Source of the DNA: Cladocopium goreaui
Taxonomy: Eukaryota; Sar; Dinophyceae; Suessiales; Symbiodiniaceae
Length of the DNA stretch: 64,000 nt
Reading direction: 5' to 3'
Assembly: GCA_947184155.2 (NCBI GenBank)
Contig: CAMXCT020002702.1
Coordinates: 153,966-217,965, forward strand
Part shown: positions 11,110 to 22,625 of the stretch, piece after piece
Layout of the letters: each line of letters begins with the position of its first letter
Position numbering within the stretch: position 1 is the stretch's first letter
Translations under genes and position numbers: made by a program
The notes under the pieces: generated by a model
Told to the model about the DNA's origin: nothing
Database searches by the model: none
The model's input: the letters and a program-made list of their open reading frames with translations, nothing else

Positions 11110-12671
11110 TGTAGAAAAAGCGCCTTGCACAGATCTGCGGTCAGATCCAACGCTCCTTCCAAAATTCCTACAGAACTACGCAGGCGGACGCGTACGTCAA
11201 CCACGCACACCAAACACAAGCGCAGCGCGTAAGTCCCTAAACTAATTAAACTAAAGCAATACCGTGTCAAAAGAGATGTTTCTTCCTCGACTCCCACATG
11301 CTGACGTCAAGCTCCTTCTTTTCGCTCCAGACGCAACACGATCAGTCAAAGAGAAACACAAACACAACAAACACACGAGAAACAAAAGAACAAACAAGGG
11401 AAGATGTTCGTGTTCCTCTTTGTCGGTCTGTCTTATGTCAAGTTATGTGACACAGCAGCTTCTGTTCATTAAATGAACTTCTGACACCAGTCCTTCGAGC
11501 CGATGTCTCAACTGGTAAACTCGATTCCAGGTTTCCAGTTAACAAACCTCAAGTTCTTCAAATAAAGGTTTGTTGAAACTATTCCAGCTGCTAGAAGTCT
11601 ACAAAACTCAATTTCACCAGATGAATTCAAAATCATCGAAACACTTCCAAAAGTTCTCAGATCAAACTGGTTCTCATCCAAACGTGAATAACCAGCTCAC
11701 TAGTCATACGCTGACTAACTTCTCAAGAACGAAGTGATTCACACAAGGTGTCTGTACAACCTTCTTCTGGATACAAAGTATAGTCAGAACACAAAGTTCT
11801 TCCTCCAAATCAGTTTTCCACATAGAGATAGCATCTCACAGTTTTCAAGTTCAATGGAGAATAAAGTGTTCTATTCGACATTGTCAGTGTAGGTCAGCCA
11901 AATACAGTTGTATCGCTGAAGTCTTTCGACCACTGTAATAGCCAATCCACAATGTAGATCAAAGTCGTCTCAAAACAATTTCGTCCTCATAGAGATAACC
12001 AAAGTCATTTCAGGAACGATAAAAGTACACCATAAGATCAAGTGTATGATCCATAGGCCACGATGACGATGATGTAGGTATTGTCCTCACAATATCGAAA
12101 CATCTCATCACAAAACTCTCAGACAAATAAGATGCCCAAATATGACCATTGTCCTCACAATGCCAATGCATCTCAAGGTCCAAGCTCAAAACATAATAGA
12201 TTCTCTCCATCAGATATTTCCAGCTAGCTTAAACTCTTCTCCAAGAGTTTCTAGCTTTGTTCTCATCACTTGGAGAGAATGACCTTCTCAACGTCGAAGA
12301 CACAATAAACAATTCCAATGTCAAACCAATGTAGGTATTTTCAGCTCAAGCAATAAGCTGTACCAGACTCAAGTCGAATCCAGAATAAGATGTAGAACTG
12401 ATCCATATACCACAATCACCGGTCAACACTGATTGATGACATCATCCTGATGTCAGAAATGATACGTCCGAAGACCAATAGACTATTGTGACACAGGATG
12501 GTCACATACAAGATTCTTTCCGCAATAAGTAGAATGTTCTCTACCAATCTTCCATGACTTCTTGCAGTAACCTTCCACATATCCTCTGTGCATAGTTTGT
12601 ACACAATGATGAGTGACATGTCGCTTCACCCTTACCCAAAGGGTAGTCTCACAGGGTGTCAAATTTCCATA
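11110..12671 (-). repeat. 3' LTR of copy 1 (complete, 1562 bp)
   Basis: In sense orientation it starts TATGGAAATTTGACA and ends CTTTTTCTACA. It matches 19811-21058 almost base for base, and 30422-31986 and 43965-45541 with more differences. A 66-codon frame (12210-12010) recurs in all LTRs but overlaps conserved hairpins, so I do not call it a gene. Confidence 0.9.
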
Positions 12672-12680
12672 CCCCCTTTC
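12672..12680 (-). promoter_or_regulatory. Polypurine tract of copy 1
   Basis: On the sense strand GAAAGGGGG abuts the first base of the 3' LTR. This is the expected primer site for plus-strand DNA synthesis. Copy 2 has the same tract at 43956-43964. Confidence 0.75.
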
Positions 12681-12851
12681 GACATGACATCTCATCCACT
12701 TACTCACTTCCAGATACCCGTACTTGGAAAAAAATGTTCACGTTCCAGATCATATCCATGATCAAAAGATGTCCAAGGAAGTACGTGGACTTCCACAACT
12801 CACGATAGATGATAAAGCATCATCCAAAACTCATCTTGTTCGACTCATGCA

Positions 12852-13079
12852 TCATGTCGTAACTTCCAAATTCAAAATCTTCTCTGTCGCGAAAGCCAGA
12901 TGTTGGAATACCAGACTCAGTCCAAAGACTCCTAAAGTCTTTCCAGTACTAAGCTCGTCTTCCAAGATCCAGTTCCTCGGATAAACCATGGCGTCGATAA
13001 CGATATACCTACAGTGCTGTTGTCTTCCTACAACAAACAAAACAACAACAGAACAAAACAAAACAAACACAACACACAC
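12852..13079 (-). CDS. Small hydrophobic ORF of the LTR element, copy 1
   Basis: 75 codons. A hydrophobic start (VFVLFCSVVVLFVVG) is followed by MVYPRNWILEDELSTGK and FGLSLVFQHLAFATEKILNL. Copy 2 has the same frame (43486-43734), ending seven residues later because of one stop-codon difference. The likely start could be the internal Met of MVYPRNW. There are too few differences between copies to test for selection. It may be a small membrane protein or chance. Confidence 0.35.
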   Translation of the reverse strand: MCVVFVLFCSVVVLFVVGRQQHCRYIVIDAMVYPRNWILEDELSTGKTLGVFGLSLVFQHLAFATEKILNLEVTT

Positions 13080-14056
13080 ACGAGACCCAAGACGAAACCT
13101 AACGTCGCACGATCGGAGTCAACACGAAAACAAAGACCAACTGTTTCAGCTAATCCGCACCTTCGTGAAGAAGGTAGGCGTATGAAAAGAAAACGCAAGT
13201 GAAGTAATATTACTCATGCAACTCATCTCAAATTCAGAGCAAGTGAAGTACAGTTCACAGTCACTGCACAACAAATTCAAAATGTTCTGAGTGAGACTCT
13301 CTCACCGTCAGGATCAGGACTAGCTAAGATTGGCACAGAATGAGGAAGCGGTGAGGGACATTTTGACAAAACATCTCTCACAGCTTCATCATCGCATAGA
13401 TCGCCGTCCCCCTTTTAACGTTTGGTCCATCCTCATGATCTCGGAGGTGTGGTATGTCTTGTTTGAGTCTATATCATGACATAACAGTGCAATGTGTCTG
13501 CAATCATGGCATCAGATTCCCCAGAAGATTTTCCGATTACTTAAACTCAGATTCCGTCCGAGTTTCTTCCCAGGTTATCATCATGTGCCATGACAACACA
13601 ATTATACCAAATGTTTGTGAAAACACTCACAACATCAAGTTCCACGTTTCAAGAAACAAAACTCAAGTCATGTACACAACAACTCAAACATGAGAAATAT
13701 CGCAATCAAGCCAATCAAGAACAACCTCAACCTTTCTTCATGATGTCTCCCTCAGATCTGCTAGCAACTCCCAGTTCTGAATGCCTTCAAGAACGTTGCT
13801 CTCGCCATCGTCATTGAGAGACATATGACAACAAAACGAACCTCAAGCAACCAAAATATGCAGACAAAACCGTATTTACTGCGCCACTCAGTCGGCGTGT
13901 CTCACCCCCTTTTAAACTCAAATCCGATGCCTGCGCTCAGCCATGCCGTCATTTCTGAAAACAACAAGTGAACCTCGAGCTGATAAAATCAACTATTCTC
14001 TTGTCGTTAGACCAGGCAAATTCCAGTGCCTTTGGCACTCTGCTCAGGGATAGATA

Positions 14057-15262
14057 TCAGGGGTATACCCTGCGGTATTCCCGCGTCCCCTGAATCTGCA
14101 TATACCCTAGAGGGGAGAACGCTGCGGTCCCCGTCAGAGGATCGTGACGCGGTGTGGGTGAAACAGCTCTGACACGTCCCGTGACTTCCTCGATCACCTG
14201 AGTAGGTGGCGACTTCATGTCTTTCACCTCCAAAGCCAGGGGATAGCTCATTGGCACTTCGCCCATCCTTGCCGGGCTATACCCTGCAAATCGCACCGTC
14301 TGCAGCGTCGGTGGTGCTGGAATTGCAGGCCTTGGCGGCACCGCCGGCGGCGGTGGGATACTTGGGCCAGGTCCAGCTGGTGCCATAGCTGGCGTCGTAG
14401 GTGCCATTGGCGGGTCATACGCCGGGGGTACTTCTGCCGGTGGCGTTCCCCTTATTTCTGCCGGTGGCGTTCCTCTTTCGATTCGCTCTGCAATAAGCTT
14501 CAGGTTTTCCTGGAGCTTATCCATGGACTCCTGGAGTTGAGACATGATGTCTTGTAACGATTGGTCCCTCTCTAAGCGACCTTTCTTGTTGTCTCTGAGC
14601 GTGTCCTTCATCGAGACGTCAAGCGACCACTCAACATGCTTCTTGAGCTTGGTAAGTTCACCTACCATTGCACCAACCCTGCTGGTGTTGTGATTCACCC
14701 CCGCAGCAAGGGACTCAGAAGCACGAGCCATGTTGGTGACGGCTTCTCCAACGGCTTCCAGGGATCTGCAAAGGTCAGACTGCAGAGTATGGGTACTCTT
14801 AATCAAGATCTCAAGCTTGTCCGTTGATCCTTTCAGCGCAGCGACCATGGACGTGATTCCCACAGCCAAGCCTGTGGTAGAACTCAACAAATCGGCCGCC
14901 TCATTGGGGTCAAAGGACTCATGATGCCTTCTCAACCTCGGAGATCTCGATCGGTCATCATCTCTTCCAGCATCTCCCTCATCCTTGTCTTCCTTGTCAT
15001 CTGTTCCATCCACATGGATAGTATCCTGTTCTTTCTCTTTCTCGGAATCCGTCTCAGCCGCGGTCTGCGCCGGTAGCGCTGGATTCTCAGACACAGGAAA
15101 CTCTACACCCTCTGTCGATGGAGCTGCTGGGGCTGCTGGAGTTGCTGGAGTTGCAGAAGCTGCCACGTTCGCTGCCATGAATTGCTCGAGTCTCCTAGAC
15201 AAGGCCTGATGCGCCCGCTGAGATAAGCCGGGGCCCAAATACAGCTTGGGCATAATCTGCAA
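14057..15262 (-). CDS. 401-aa coiled-coil/proline-rich protein of the LTR element
   Basis: Function unknown; I do not recognise a family. Residues 1-50 hold a conserved start (MQIMPKLYLGPGLSQR) and an Ala/Pro/Thr linker. Residues 60-105 are acidic, then RSRSPRLRRHH is basic. Residues 110-265 are predicted helical with heptad-like spacing (DKLEILIKSTHTLQSDLCRS; LQESMDKLQENLKLIAERIE). Residues 268-335 are proline-rich with repeated TPPAE. The last 65 residues are the best-conserved block (AFSPLGYMQIQGTREYRRVY). There is no Cys/His finger and no protease site. Position before the 3' LTR and length would fit a structural, Gag-like role, but that is inference. Copy 2 carries a near-identical C-terminal 360 residues. 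Confidence 0.75.
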   Translation of the reverse strand: MQIMPKLYLGPGLSQRAHQALSRRLEQFMAANVAASATPATPAAPAAPSTEGVEFPVSENPALPAQTAAETDSEKEKEQDTIHVDGTDDKEDKDEGDAGRDDDRSRSPRLRRHHESFDPNEAADLLSSTTGLAVGITSMVAALKGSTDKLEILIKSTHTLQSDLCRSLEAVGEAVTNMARASESLAAGVNHNTSRVGAMVGELTKLKKHVEWSLDVSMKDTLRDNKKGRLERDQSLQDIMSQLQESMDKLQENLKLIAERIERGTPPAEIRGTPPAEVPPAYDPPMAPTTPAMAPAGPGPSIPPPPAVPPRPAIPAPPTLQTVRFAGYSPARMGEVPMSYPLALEVKDMKSPPTQVIEEVTGRVRAVSPTPRHDPLTGTAAFSPLGYMQIQGTREYRRVYP

Positions 15263-15905
15263 TCCAACTTGACAATCCCTCTAATGACCATGCAGACCAC
15301 AGCTCAGCCATTTCATGCCATGCCAAGCACAAACTCTCTCGTGTTCATCCTAAGGTGCGTGACTCACACCTTAACAGATGAATTACACTTCCGACAAAGA
15401 TCACACTCAATACTACCCCAAGATGCGTGCCGCACATCTTGACAGGTAATATGTGATCGACCAAACTCCAATGTCTCAGACCAAAAAAAATAATGCAAAC
15501 TTGTGGCAAACCGCAAACTCAATCCAAATCCAACTGTCTGCATGCATTGGCACAACTCTTCACAAAACTGCGAAACAGATCACAGTGGTTTCCACGCGTA
15601 TGAAACCCATAGACATGTCATGCAGCAAAAATGAAAACTCATGCAAAACTCGTGACAGCTGACAGAAAACCACTCAAACTGAGTTCCACAAGTCCAAGTT
15701 CCGTCCAGTCCGAAATCGTCCAAAACTCTGAAACTCCAAGACATCCCAAAATTGTCATTTCACTCCAATCTCAGCTTGACAGCTCTTTCACCACAGCTTT
15801 TGCATTTCTCCTCGCAGCTATCGTCGGCTTCCAAGCCTAGCACTACCACCCGACCTGGAACCATTACAAAAAAACCTATACATAGAGAGGATATTTCCTC
15901 TGTGC

Positions 15906-16295
15906 TCAGATGATCTGGTGAGCCTCCGTGGAAAACTTGTATAACAAGTTTCCGTACTGGTCAAACTCTACGGATTTCATCGTTCCCTGCCAACGGTATT
16001 CGTTGGGCTTATATTTTAAGAGAACTCCCGCCTCGGCTTTCTGGAGATAGCCAATGGCGGTCACCTCGACCTCGACCAGAACATAGTCTTTGGCACAAAA
16101 CTCACCCTTTGGACCTTCCGGTGTCCAGTCGTTGAAGTACTGAGCACGCTCGACGGCAGCAACCGGGTCTTTTCGTAGTCCAAACCTCTTGGAATATTCG
16201 TCAGGCTGAATCTCCTTCCCATTGTTCAAGTCCTCAAACTGCTTAGGAGTCAACGCCAACCAAAGACGAATAGATTCCATTGCCGTTGATGCCAT
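15906..16295 (-). CDS. 129-aa conserved protein of the LTR element, copy 1
   Basis: Function unknown. A compact mixed alpha/beta protein: MASTAMESIRLWLALTPKQF, then DEYSKRFGLRKDPVAAVERA, YFNDWTPEGPKG, DYVLVEVEVTAIGYLQKAE and KSVEFDQYGNLLYKFSTEAH. No signal peptide, membrane segment or Cys/His cluster. The copy at 35188-35577 differs at 11 nucleotides by my alignment; ten are synonymous third-position changes and one gives Ala/Ser. This is strong evidence for selection on the protein. The start Met is conserved and the upstream frame is closed. It lies between the leader region and the 401-aa ORF. Confidence 0.8.
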   Translation of the reverse strand: MASTAMESIRLWLALTPKQFEDLNNGKEIQPDEYSKRFGLRKDPVAAVERAQYFNDWTPEGPKGEFCAKDYVLVEVEVTAIGYLQKAEAGVLLKYKPNEYRWQGTMKSVEFDQYGNLLYKFSTEAHQII

Positions 16296-16299
16296 ACTA

Positions 16300-17875
16300 T
16301 CTCAAAGCTATTGCGAGGGCAGCTGAGATGCAAAAACACTGAGCCAAAGTTGTCTTATAGTAAAACAGCAACGGTGGAATGTAACCTATACAAACATGAG
16401 AAGTCCAGACAAAATGTCACGTCAAGTCCAGCATGATAGACAGCTCCATACTTCGTCTCTCACTTAGACAGTATGTCGAGCTACAAACTGACAGCACATT
16501 TACATTCATTTGAGTCAGTCTCACGTTTCGGAACCTATGCAAGTCGTAATCGCCCCTGCCGTCCAGTTCCCTTTGTTTCTTGCTCTTCTACTTAAATCTG
16601 TTCTCTGAGCCTATGCACGTCTGCAATCTAGCTCATGTGTGAACCTTGCAACGTCTTGCAATCTGGTCCACGTTTTGACTTTCTACAACTTTTCTTTTCC
16701 TTTTGGAACCTATGCAAGTCGTAATCGCCCCTGCCGTCCAGTTCCCTATGGACCTATGCAGCGCCTCTGCCATCCAGCCCATTTCTTTTCTTTTCTGTTG
16801 TAAGTCAAAACTCTTCAACTCAAAAGAAAATTGCAAATCTCAAATCCCAGATTCCCTCTCTTGCTTTTCACTCTGAGCAACACGCAAACGCACAAACTAC
16901 ACTACCGCTCTACTTCCCTCTCAGGATCCTCTGCAAAGCTCCACTGCTGTAGATCTCGTGAAACTCCATGCCAGCCTTCTGGTAGTACAAGATGTCCACT
17001 CAACATGACCCAGGTTCGCAAAGGAAACCTTCCGGAGTCGACCAACATCACAAGCATCTTGCTCTCAAACTACATCTCTACCAAAGGAAATGCCACAACC
17101 ATCGTAGGCAAACCACACTGGCAATCATTGCTATAAAGACCATAGAGCTCGTCTCACAGCCAAACTTGGCTTGCAGAAACCTCCGTGCTCGTCCATCCAT
17201 CTAGAGAGGTACGGTATGATTGCTCTAAGCCAAAAGGGAATACTTGCATTCAAGTTGTCTTCACACAAAGTCCAGTCAGTCTGACAACAACTTCAGAGTA
17301 CTTACCTGCCTCAGGTATATTGGACCCTCTCTGCATCTGTACCAGGTGTCACACACAACTGCACCAATCCAAAGAACGTAAGTCATACCTGACCTGCCTG
17401 CGACACTGCACAACTGTTCAGACTCCGGTCAAAAACATGAAAACAAACTCACAACAAAGTTTCCTGTTTCGTTTCAAATACAGTTCAAAACAGTCTCCAC
17501 TTCCTACACAGTTCAGGTCGTTTCCAATGACTCACTACATGTCCCAATCAAACGCACTCACAACTGCAGTTCAAACCTAGGATGTTGGTTACCTGATGCA
17601 TCTGACAAATCAAACCAACTTTCCCAAACAGGCAAACACAGCTCACTCCGTTGTCAACTCACAATCTCAACACCAAGTTCCACTGTGCCTCCAGTGCCAT
17701 GACGGTTCCTATCTCTCTCTCTCAGCACTCTAGTACCTACACTGCCAGGCAAACACCCATGCTTCAGGCTCCAGTCTCAAGGTTACCAGTCAGTGCAAAC
17801 ATCCGTCAAGCTCCACTGCTCCTGCACACTACTGAACCTCAGGTGTTCAATTATTCACGCATTACATTACACATG
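16300..17875 (-). other. Leader-like internal region of copy 1 without long ORFs
   Basis: About 1.6 kb between the 60-bp repeats and the 129-aa ORF. It contains a 42-bp motif twice, 175 bp apart (16530-16571 and 16705-16746; core GGGCGATTACGACTTGCATA in sense). A 67-codon sense frame (16836-16633) is identical in copy 2. The block around these motifs shows no base difference between the copies. It may be a packaging or splicing region. Confidence 0.5.
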
Positions 17876-18305
17876 TGGCAACTAAACCAAGGTCACTGAC
17901 AAAGCAAACTCGACCCTCCGTGGTTCTCATGCCAACATTTCTCAAATCTATGGCAACTAAACCAGGTCACCGACCTTTCCGGGTTCTCATGCCAATTTTT
18001 CTCAACTCTATGGCAACTAAACCAAGGCTACTGACCCTCCGTGGTTCTCATGCCAATCTTTCTCAACTCTGTGGCAACTAAACCAGGTCACCGACCATTC
18101 CGGGTTCTCATGCCAATCTCTCTCAACTCTGTGGCAACTAAACCAGGTCACCGACCATTCCGGGTTCTCATGCCAAACTTTCTCAACTCTGTGGCAACTA
18201 AACCAAGGTTACTGACCCTCCGTGGTTCTCATGCCGAACTTTCTCAACTCTGTGGCAACTAAACCAAGGCCAACAACCCTCCGTGGTTCTCATGCCGAAC
18301 TTTCT
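17876..18305. repeat. 60-bp tandem repeat in LTR element copy 1, about 7 units
   Basis: Units begin TGGCAACTAAACCAGGTCAC and contain GGGTTCTCATGCCAA. As 60 is divisible by three, the plus strand gives a repeating 20-residue frame (ATKPGHRPFRVLMP), but this is antisense to the element. Copy 2 has about five units (33302-33615). Confidence 0.85.
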
Positions 18306-18767
18306 CTCTTCAACTGTCATCTCCAGGCATGACGCCAGGCTCAGTAGCACCACGCACTGTGCACTCCGTGCGTCCAGAATCATCTACAACCTGACCAACC
18401 TGTCGAGATGTTACTCTTTCTTACTTTCAATATGGACCTATGCAGCACCCTGCCGTACAGCCCACTTTCCTTCCAACTCTTTCCAATGCTCTCTAGTGAT
18501 TCTCCAGGCACTCTCTCTCACTCTCTGCCAAAATCACCCAGCTTCCTAGTTTCCTAGTGACTCTCCAGGCTCTCTCTCTCTTTCTTGCCAAAGTCACAAA
18601 ACCTCTTACACAACCAAATCACAAATCTCACATGCAACGCAACTGCAACATACTCTCACCTGCAGCTCCGGCGTTGTCCCCTATTTTCCACGCTTACCAC
18701 TACTGCCAGGAACCCTATCGACCACATATCTGTCAAATCTATCACACAGCAATGGGTCACAGGTATT

Positions 18768-19058
18768 TCAACCTTGCAATGACCTCTGATATCTGCCTAA
18801 GATATGCTCACGCAGCTGAAGAATCTGCCTTTGCATCTCGATCTCCAATTCCGAGAGATGGTCGCGGAACATTGTCATGATGTCTCGTTGGTTCGCACTC
18901 AAACCAATATCCTCAAGCAAAGGTAGAAGCCATTCCATGAGAACAAGCATAGTCTGTACTATCCGAAAGATACTCGACACCTTCTCCAATCCAACAATCC
19001 ACTCAATGTACCGTTCCTCCATTGCTTCACGTAATGGTCGATTGTCGCGATTGTCCAT
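18768..19058 (-). CDS. Small helical protein (96 aa) of the LTR element, copy 1
   Basis: First ORF after the 5' LTR in sense order. Starts MDNRDNRPLREAMEERYIEW and is almost wholly helical (MLVLMEWLLPLLEDIGLSAN; LSELEIEMQRQILQLREHIL), suggesting a coiled-coil or helical bundle. Copy 2 encodes a clear homologue (32528-32839) with conserved core (xxLxEWLxPLLED, ILxRYxRxL) but only about half identical residues, while neighbouring DNA is much more similar. Frame and hydrophobic pattern are preserved despite divergence, so it is coding. Function unknown. Confidence 0.7.
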   Translation of the reverse strand: MDNRDNRPLREAMEERYIEWIVGLEKVSSIFRIVQTMLVLMEWLLPLLEDIGLSANQRDIMTMFRDHLSELEIEMQRQILQLREHILGRYQRSLQG

Positions 19059-19179
19059 TCCTGGTATAGACTACGTGGCAATACTTTCAAAGAGCTTAAA
19101 CGCTACAAGTCCAACCAAAATCCAATAATTTCTCAAACCTTACACACTCAAGAACTCCGACAACTTGCCTGGAAACCAG

Positions 19180-19490
19180 ACAAATGGTCAGGGTTCTCGC
19201 TTGTCCAAACATCTATTGTGTCTCAAGGACCTACTCCAAACCTCCGCCTGTCATCCAAGTCAACGTACAGACTTCTCTCTACTTAACTCATCTCTAGGCA
19301 GGTTGTCGGAGTCTTCACTGTCCAAACACCTCACTTGTGTCTCCGGGACTTACTCCCAACCTCAGCCTATCGCGATACTCTCAATGCTCATCTCCAGGCA
19401 GGTTGTCGGAGCCTTCACTGTCCAAACACCTCACTTGTGTCTCCAGGACTTACTCCCAACCTCAGCCTGTCGAGATACTCCAAGCATTTC
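19180..19490. repeat. About 100-bp tandem repeat in copy 1 (2-3 units)
   Basis: The phrase GGCAGGTTGTCGGAG...TTCACTGTCCAAACA recurs at about 19297 and 19397, followed by ACTTACTCCCAACCTCAGCC in both; a degenerate third unit starts near 19195. Copy 2 has one unit (about 32335-32420). Confidence 0.7.
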
Positions 19491-19798
19491 AAAAAAACAT
19501 GTCATCTCTGGCAATCACTTGACAAGTCACCTTCAACCAATGACCTCACAGTCAACATGCCGCAAAGTGAAACAAAAACACATCATCTCAATTAAGAATA
19601 CTCAAGCTCTTCGATGCCCTTGACTTTACATCTGCAATGTACCAACCTAGTGATCACTTCAGAACCTTAGTACAAGCTCGACACAGATCTCGCGAAAATC
19701 CAGGAGCTCAATACAAACGATCTCAGCTTCACCTTAGATGGCGTCCTTAGCACACTGCAACAAGGGTCAGCGGAGAATGGTGTGGGTAGCTCCGTAGA

Positions 19799-19810
19799 GC
19801 TCCGCTACCA
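19799..19810 (-). promoter_or_regulatory. Primer-binding site of copy 1
   Basis: Directly after the 5' LTR the sense strand reads TGGTAGCGGAGC, complementary to a tRNA 3' end GCTCCGCTACCA. Animal initiator-Met tRNA ends CTCTGCTACCA, so an initiator-like tRNA is the probable primer. The same site sits at 31987 in copy 2. Confidence 0.75.
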
Positions 19811-21058
19811 TGTAGAAAAAGCGCCTTGCGCAGATCTGCGGTCAGATCCAACGCTCCTTCCAAAATTCCTACGGAACTACGCAGGCGGACGCGTACGTCA
19901 ACCACGCACACCAAACACAAGCGCAGCGCGTAAGTCCCTAAACTAATTAAACTAAAGCAATACCGTGTCAAAAGAGATGTTTCTTCCTCGACTCCCACAT
20001 GCTGACGTCAAGCTCCTTCTTTTCGCTCCAGACGCAACACGATCAGTCAAAGAGAAACACAAACACAACAAACACACGAGAAACAAAAGAACAAACAAGG
20101 GAAGATGTTCGTGTTCCTCTTTGTCGGTCTGTCTTATGTCAAGTTATGTGACACAGCAGCTTCTGTTCATTAAATGAACTTCTGACACCAGTCCTTCGAG
20201 CCGATGTCTCAACTGGTAAACTCGATTCCAGGTTTCCAGTTAACAAACCTCAAGTTCTTCAAATAAAGGTTTGTTGAAACTATTCCAGCTGCTAGAAGTC
20301 TACAAAACTCAATTTCACCAGATGAATTCAAAATCATCGAAACACTTCCAAAAGTTCTCAGATCAAACTGGTTCTCATCCAAACGTGAATAACCAGCTCA
20401 CTAGTCATACGCTGACTAACTTCTCAAGAACGAAGTGATTCACACAAGGTGTCTGTACAACCTTCTTCTGGATACAAAGTATAGTCAGAACACAAAGTTC
20501 TTCCTCCAAATCAGTTTTCCACATAGAGATAGCATCTCACAGTTTTCAAGTTCAATGGAGAATAAAGTGTTCTATTCGACATTGTCAGTGTAGGTCAGCC
20601 AAATACAGTTGTATCGCTGAAGTCTTTCGACCACTGTAATAGCCAATCCACAATGTAGATCAAAGTCGTCTCAAAACAATTTCGTCCTCATAGAGATAAC
20701 CAAAGTCATTTCAGGAACGATAAAAGTACACCATAAGATCAAGTGTATGATCCATAGGCCACGATGACGATGATGTAGGTATTGTCCTCACAATATCGAA
20801 ACATCTCATCACAAAACTCTCAGACAAATAAGATGCCCAAATATGACCATTGTCCTCACAATGCCAATGCATCTCAAGGTCCAAGCTCCAAACATAATAG
20901 ATTCTCTCCATCAGATATTTCCAGCTAGCTTAAACTCTTCTCCAAGAGTTTCTAGCTTTGTCTCATCACTTGGAGAGAATGACCTTCTCAACGTCGAAGA
21001 CACAATAAACAATCCCAATGTCAAACCAATGTAGATACTTTCAGCTCAAGCAATAAGC
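19811..21058 (-). repeat. 5' LTR of copy 1, truncated
   Basis: Matches 11110-12357 with about eight differences, then stops at a junction (CAATAAGCT, then a T run). The first about 310 bp of the LTR in sense orientation are missing, so the 5' target duplication cannot be read. Confidence 0.88.
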
Positions 21059-21720
21059 TTTTTTTTCCTCGAGATTGGCCGATGTCGCGCTAAGGCTCGG
21101 TCCTTACATGAGAGTAAGCAGCAAAAACATTGTACAAGGACATAAGTCCTTGAGATCAGCAGATCGATAAAAACAAACCAACGAAAACCACAACCACACA
21201 AAAAGCGACGACCCGCAAATCCCCCAGCCAGATTTGCGTTTCGCCAGCGGAAACGAGGCAAAAAGCAAAACAGCACCAAGACACACCAAAAACGGGGCCA
21301 GAGCCCAAACAAAACACCCATCGAATCGATCAGCTGTCGGACGCAGCGGCATCCACTGCGTTACAACCAAAACCATGCAAAACTAAGAAAACGAATTAAG
21401 TATCGCAGCTGTACAGGCATAATGAAGACTCTAACTAGAGGGTTGCTCTAGCATCAGACAAGCTGTACATGGACGCAGATCCACTACAATAATCTCTCAG
21501 AGTCCGCTCAGGTCAGCTCGTCATAGGCCTTCATGGACGGAGTAGTCATCCTCTTGACTGTCAGCTGCGATCAGAAACCTATTGTCACAAGAAGTCAACC
21601 CCCCACAAGAGGGGGGGACAGGGATGGCAATGAGGAAGCAAAAAGGCCAGGGAGCGGCTTCCAATCATGCCATCACCGAAAACATGAGAAATGAAACGGG
21701 GGAGCACACCTCTAGTTTCA
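21059..21720. other. Gene-free junction segment
   Basis: No coding signal and no similarity noticed to other parts of the window. It holds A/C-rich sequence (21170-21320) and a C/G-run hairpin near 21599 (CCCCCC...GGGGGG). It separates the truncated LTR from the inverted-repeat elements. Confidence 0.5.
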
Positions 21721-22328
21721 TACTGCCAAGGTCCCTTTATCGCAGCCATGTTTTGACCACTTTTTTGGGCCCTGCTTTAGGGGCCATGATGAAGCAGGTT
21801 TGTTGGCATTCTCCATGTCACTGTTTTCTGATGTTGGCCCTCTTGAGGCCATCGCGGAGAACAAGACAGAACAGAAGTCGGGAGGAAAGCGAGCGGTTGC
21901 TAAAAGCACCCCTAAAGCCGCCAAGGATGCGCGTTTTCCCACAGCGCGGAGCGTATAGTTGATGAACTTGGCCTACTATACCCTGAAAACCGTGGAAATT
22001 TGCAGAAAAACATGGCCAGCGTATAGCGTATAGTTGGTTCAATTCGATTAAAAAAACCTACTAAAAAAAATCTTTCTTAGAATGTGAGCTGACCGGCCAA
22101 AATGGATCTCATGCCACAGCGCGGAGCGTTTAGTAGGGTACTAAACCGTCTGGCCCGCAACACCAAAATTGTGTTCTCGCCACAGCGCGGTGGGTTTAGT
22201 TGGGCTCTTTGTTTGCACGATTATTTTAGAGATTCAATTTTTTGCGTGACGGGCGCAGCACTTGAGAACCCCGTACGGCCATCTTAAAGGTTGAAGCGCG
22301 GCTGGATACTTTTATTTGACGCCTCCAC

Positions 22329-22625
22329 ATGGAGCAGTGGAAAGGTGGAAGCCGATGGTGCCAAGCACACACTGCCCTGTGGGTAGATCTCCTTCATTGG
22401 GGCCCAGATGAAAGATTTCCCTCATTTGCAGAGGAACCCAACAAAGCTATCTTTCGTTGCTTGCCCCGTCCATGGAACAAAGCTGAAAAAATTGCAGTAG
22501 TGAACTCTTTCTCATCAATGTGGTTGGAAATCAACAGCGCTCTTGCAGCAGAAGGACAGCGCCCATCACAGTGGCAAGCCCAACCTGAAGCCTCCACCAA
22601 GACGAAAGATAAACGCGATCTTTGA
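22329..22625 (+). CDS. 98-aa ORF inside inverted-repeat element X1
   Basis: Unknown function. Balanced composition: WVDLLHWGPDERFPSFAEEP and PWNKAEKIAVVNSFSSMWLE. The matching ORF in X2 (25429-25704, 91 aa) lacks 21 bases, which keeps the frame. That is weak support for coding. It lies in the centre between the long inverted arms. Confidence 0.35.
   Translation: MEQWKGGSRWCQAHTALWVDLLHWGPDERFPSFAEEPNKAIFRCLPRPWNKAEKIAVVNSFSSMWLEINSALAAEGQRPSQWQAQPEASTKTKDKRDL

Larger units (their letters stand above)
11110..21058 (-). mobile_element. LTR retroelement copy 1 (unusual ORFs, no RT), 5' LTR truncated
   Basis: Sense strand is minus. Layout in sense order: 5' LTR (21058-19811, lacking its first about 310 bp), primer site (19810-19799), small helical ORF (19058-18768), 60-bp repeats (18305-17876), leader-like region, 129-aa ORF (16295-15906), 401-aa ORF (15262-14057), small ORF (13079-12852), polypurine tract (12680-12672), 3' LTR (12671-11110). 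The two LTRs differ at only about eight positions over 1.25 kb by eye, so insertion was recent. It inserted into, or beside, a methyltransferase-bearing pol. No protease, RT, RNase H or integrase motif appears in any frame, so mobilisation in trans is inferred. Confidence 0.88.

Noticed and set aside
17185-19623. Many plus-strand ORFs between the LTRs of copy 1
   Set aside because: They are antisense to the element, low in sequence complexity, and arise from the 60-bp and 100-bp repeats or the stop-poor C/A-rich strand.
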